Below, piece after piece: positions 63,687 through 64,000 of a stretch of DNA of 64,000 bases. Under the pieces are notes generated by a model. That model did no database searches. It was given only the letters and a program-made list of their open reading frames with translations, and was not told the DNA's origin. The DNA is taken from contig NZ_JASLGE010000053.1 in NCBI RefSeq assembly GCF_030150285.1, forward strand, positions 54,960-118,959, written 5' to 3'. The translations under genes and the position numbers were made by a program. The first letter of the stretch is position 1, and every line of letters begins with the position of its first letter. Source of the DNA: Pseudomonas sp. GTDB taxonomy: Bacteria; Pseudomonadota; Gammaproteobacteria; Pseudomonadales; Pseudomonadaceae.

Positions 63687-64000
63687 TCCGCGTGGATACG
63701 ATCTGGCTGGCCACAGAACCGATGGATATGCGCGCCGGCACTGAGACCGCGATGGCTCGCGTCATTGCAGTCTTTGGTGCGGCGCAGCCGCACTGCGCTT
63801 ATCTATTTGCAAACCGTCGCGCCACTCGCATTAAAGTCCTGGTACATGACGGGTTTGGTGTTTGGCTGGCGGCTCGCCGACTGACTCAAGGAAAATTTCA
63901 CTGGCCCAGCAGTCGACATGGTGCCCAAATGGAGTTCAGTCCCGAGCAGCTTCAGGCGCTGGTAATCGGGCTTCCCTGGCAGCGACTTGGCTCTACCGGA
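63683..64000 (+). CDS. tnpB: IS66-family accessory protein TnpB (Orf2), cut by window end
   Basis: 106 residues are visible from a TTG at 63683 that overlaps the tnpA stop by four bases; an internal GTG or ATG could also serve. The sequence WLATEPMDMRAGTETAMARV, then AYLFANRRATRIKVLVHDGFG, then VWLAARRLTQGKFHWP, is the conserved core of TnpB (PF05717), where a DMR-G start and the KVL--D-GFG-WL run are typical. The protein normally has about 110-120 residues, so only its end is missing. Confidence 0.88.
   Translation, partial: MIRVDTIWLATEPMDMRAGTETAMARVIAVFGAAQPHCAYLFANRRATRIKVLVHDGFGVWLAARRLTQGKFHWPSSRHGAQMEFSPEQLQALVIGLPWQRLGSTG

Larger units (their letters stand above)
63301..64000 (+). 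mobile_element. IS66-family insertion sequence, left part (continues beyond window)
   Basis: The genes tnpA and tnpB of an IS66-type element follow one another with a 4-base overlap. Upstream, GTGGACACCTTTT occurs twice (63301-63313 and 63317-63329); the terminal repeat and target duplication cannot be fixed because the right end is outside the window. The exact left boundary is uncertain by tens of bases. No cargo gene is seen in the visible part. Confidence 0.75.

Overview
The window looks like chromosome from a Pseudomonas of the fluorescens group. The GC content is high. The recC-recB-recD gene order, the mmsA/mmsB pair, an AroP-type permease, MipA/OmpV and TerC proteins, many LysR regulators and REP-type repeats (core GAGCTTGCTCGTGATC) all fit that genus. 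The assignment rests on gene content and repeat type, not on a marker gene. Roughly fifty protein genes, one tRNA gene (Ser, GCT), two REP-rich islands and the left part of an IS66-family element are visible.

Layout. 1-3237 (minus): a small catabolic operon of an Asp/Glu/hydantoin racemase-like protein, a SnoaL-like protein and an old-yellow-enzyme-type Fe-S flavoprotein. 3460-3967: a decayed DUF1016/YhcG nuclease remnant beside tRNA-Ser. 4117-8767 (minus): a compact cassette of GNAT acyltransferase, fatty acyl-AMP ligase, acyl carrier protein, cytochrome P450 and short-chain dehydrogenase. It looks like a small-molecule pathway acting on an ACP-bound fatty acid, and I rate it the most likely undescribed system. 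9002-12742: a large autotransporter adhesin. 13124-19161 (minus): a quinone oxidoreductase/LysR pair, then an operon of MFS transporter, cupin, FAD amine oxidase-like enzyme and LysR. 19596-22109 (minus): three exported proteins (MipA, class A acid phosphatase, outer-membrane barrel).

22301-25535: a MocR regulator divergent from an unusual single protein that joins a 2Fe-2S ferredoxin, an FAD/NAD reductase and a complete M24 peptidase-type domain. 25785-27508: LysR and a divergent LysE exporter. 27574-28485: kdgD. 28933-35238 (plus): a subtilisin-type autotransporter followed by an adhesin-like autotransporter. 35340-40464: TerC, a HAD phosphatase, an ArnT-like glycosyltransferase, a small unknown protein and an Ais/PmrG-like phosphatase, a set that suggests envelope (LPS) modification. 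40798-44435: a chemoreceptor with a candidate FliA promoter, a 98-bp tandem repeat array and a SulP transporter.

44579-50167: LysR, MdaB quinone reductase, a TauE/SafE permease with a divergent LysR, an AroP-like permease and a cupin. 50219-53787: the valine pathway genes mmsB and mmsA with a divergent LysR. 53934-63156 (minus): the overlapping recC, recB and recD genes of exodeoxyribonuclease V. 63301-64000: IS66-family genes tnpA and tnpB, the latter cut by the window end.

All identifications come from reading motifs and translations; no database search was run. Start codons were chosen by Shine-Dalgarno match and family length where this was possible.
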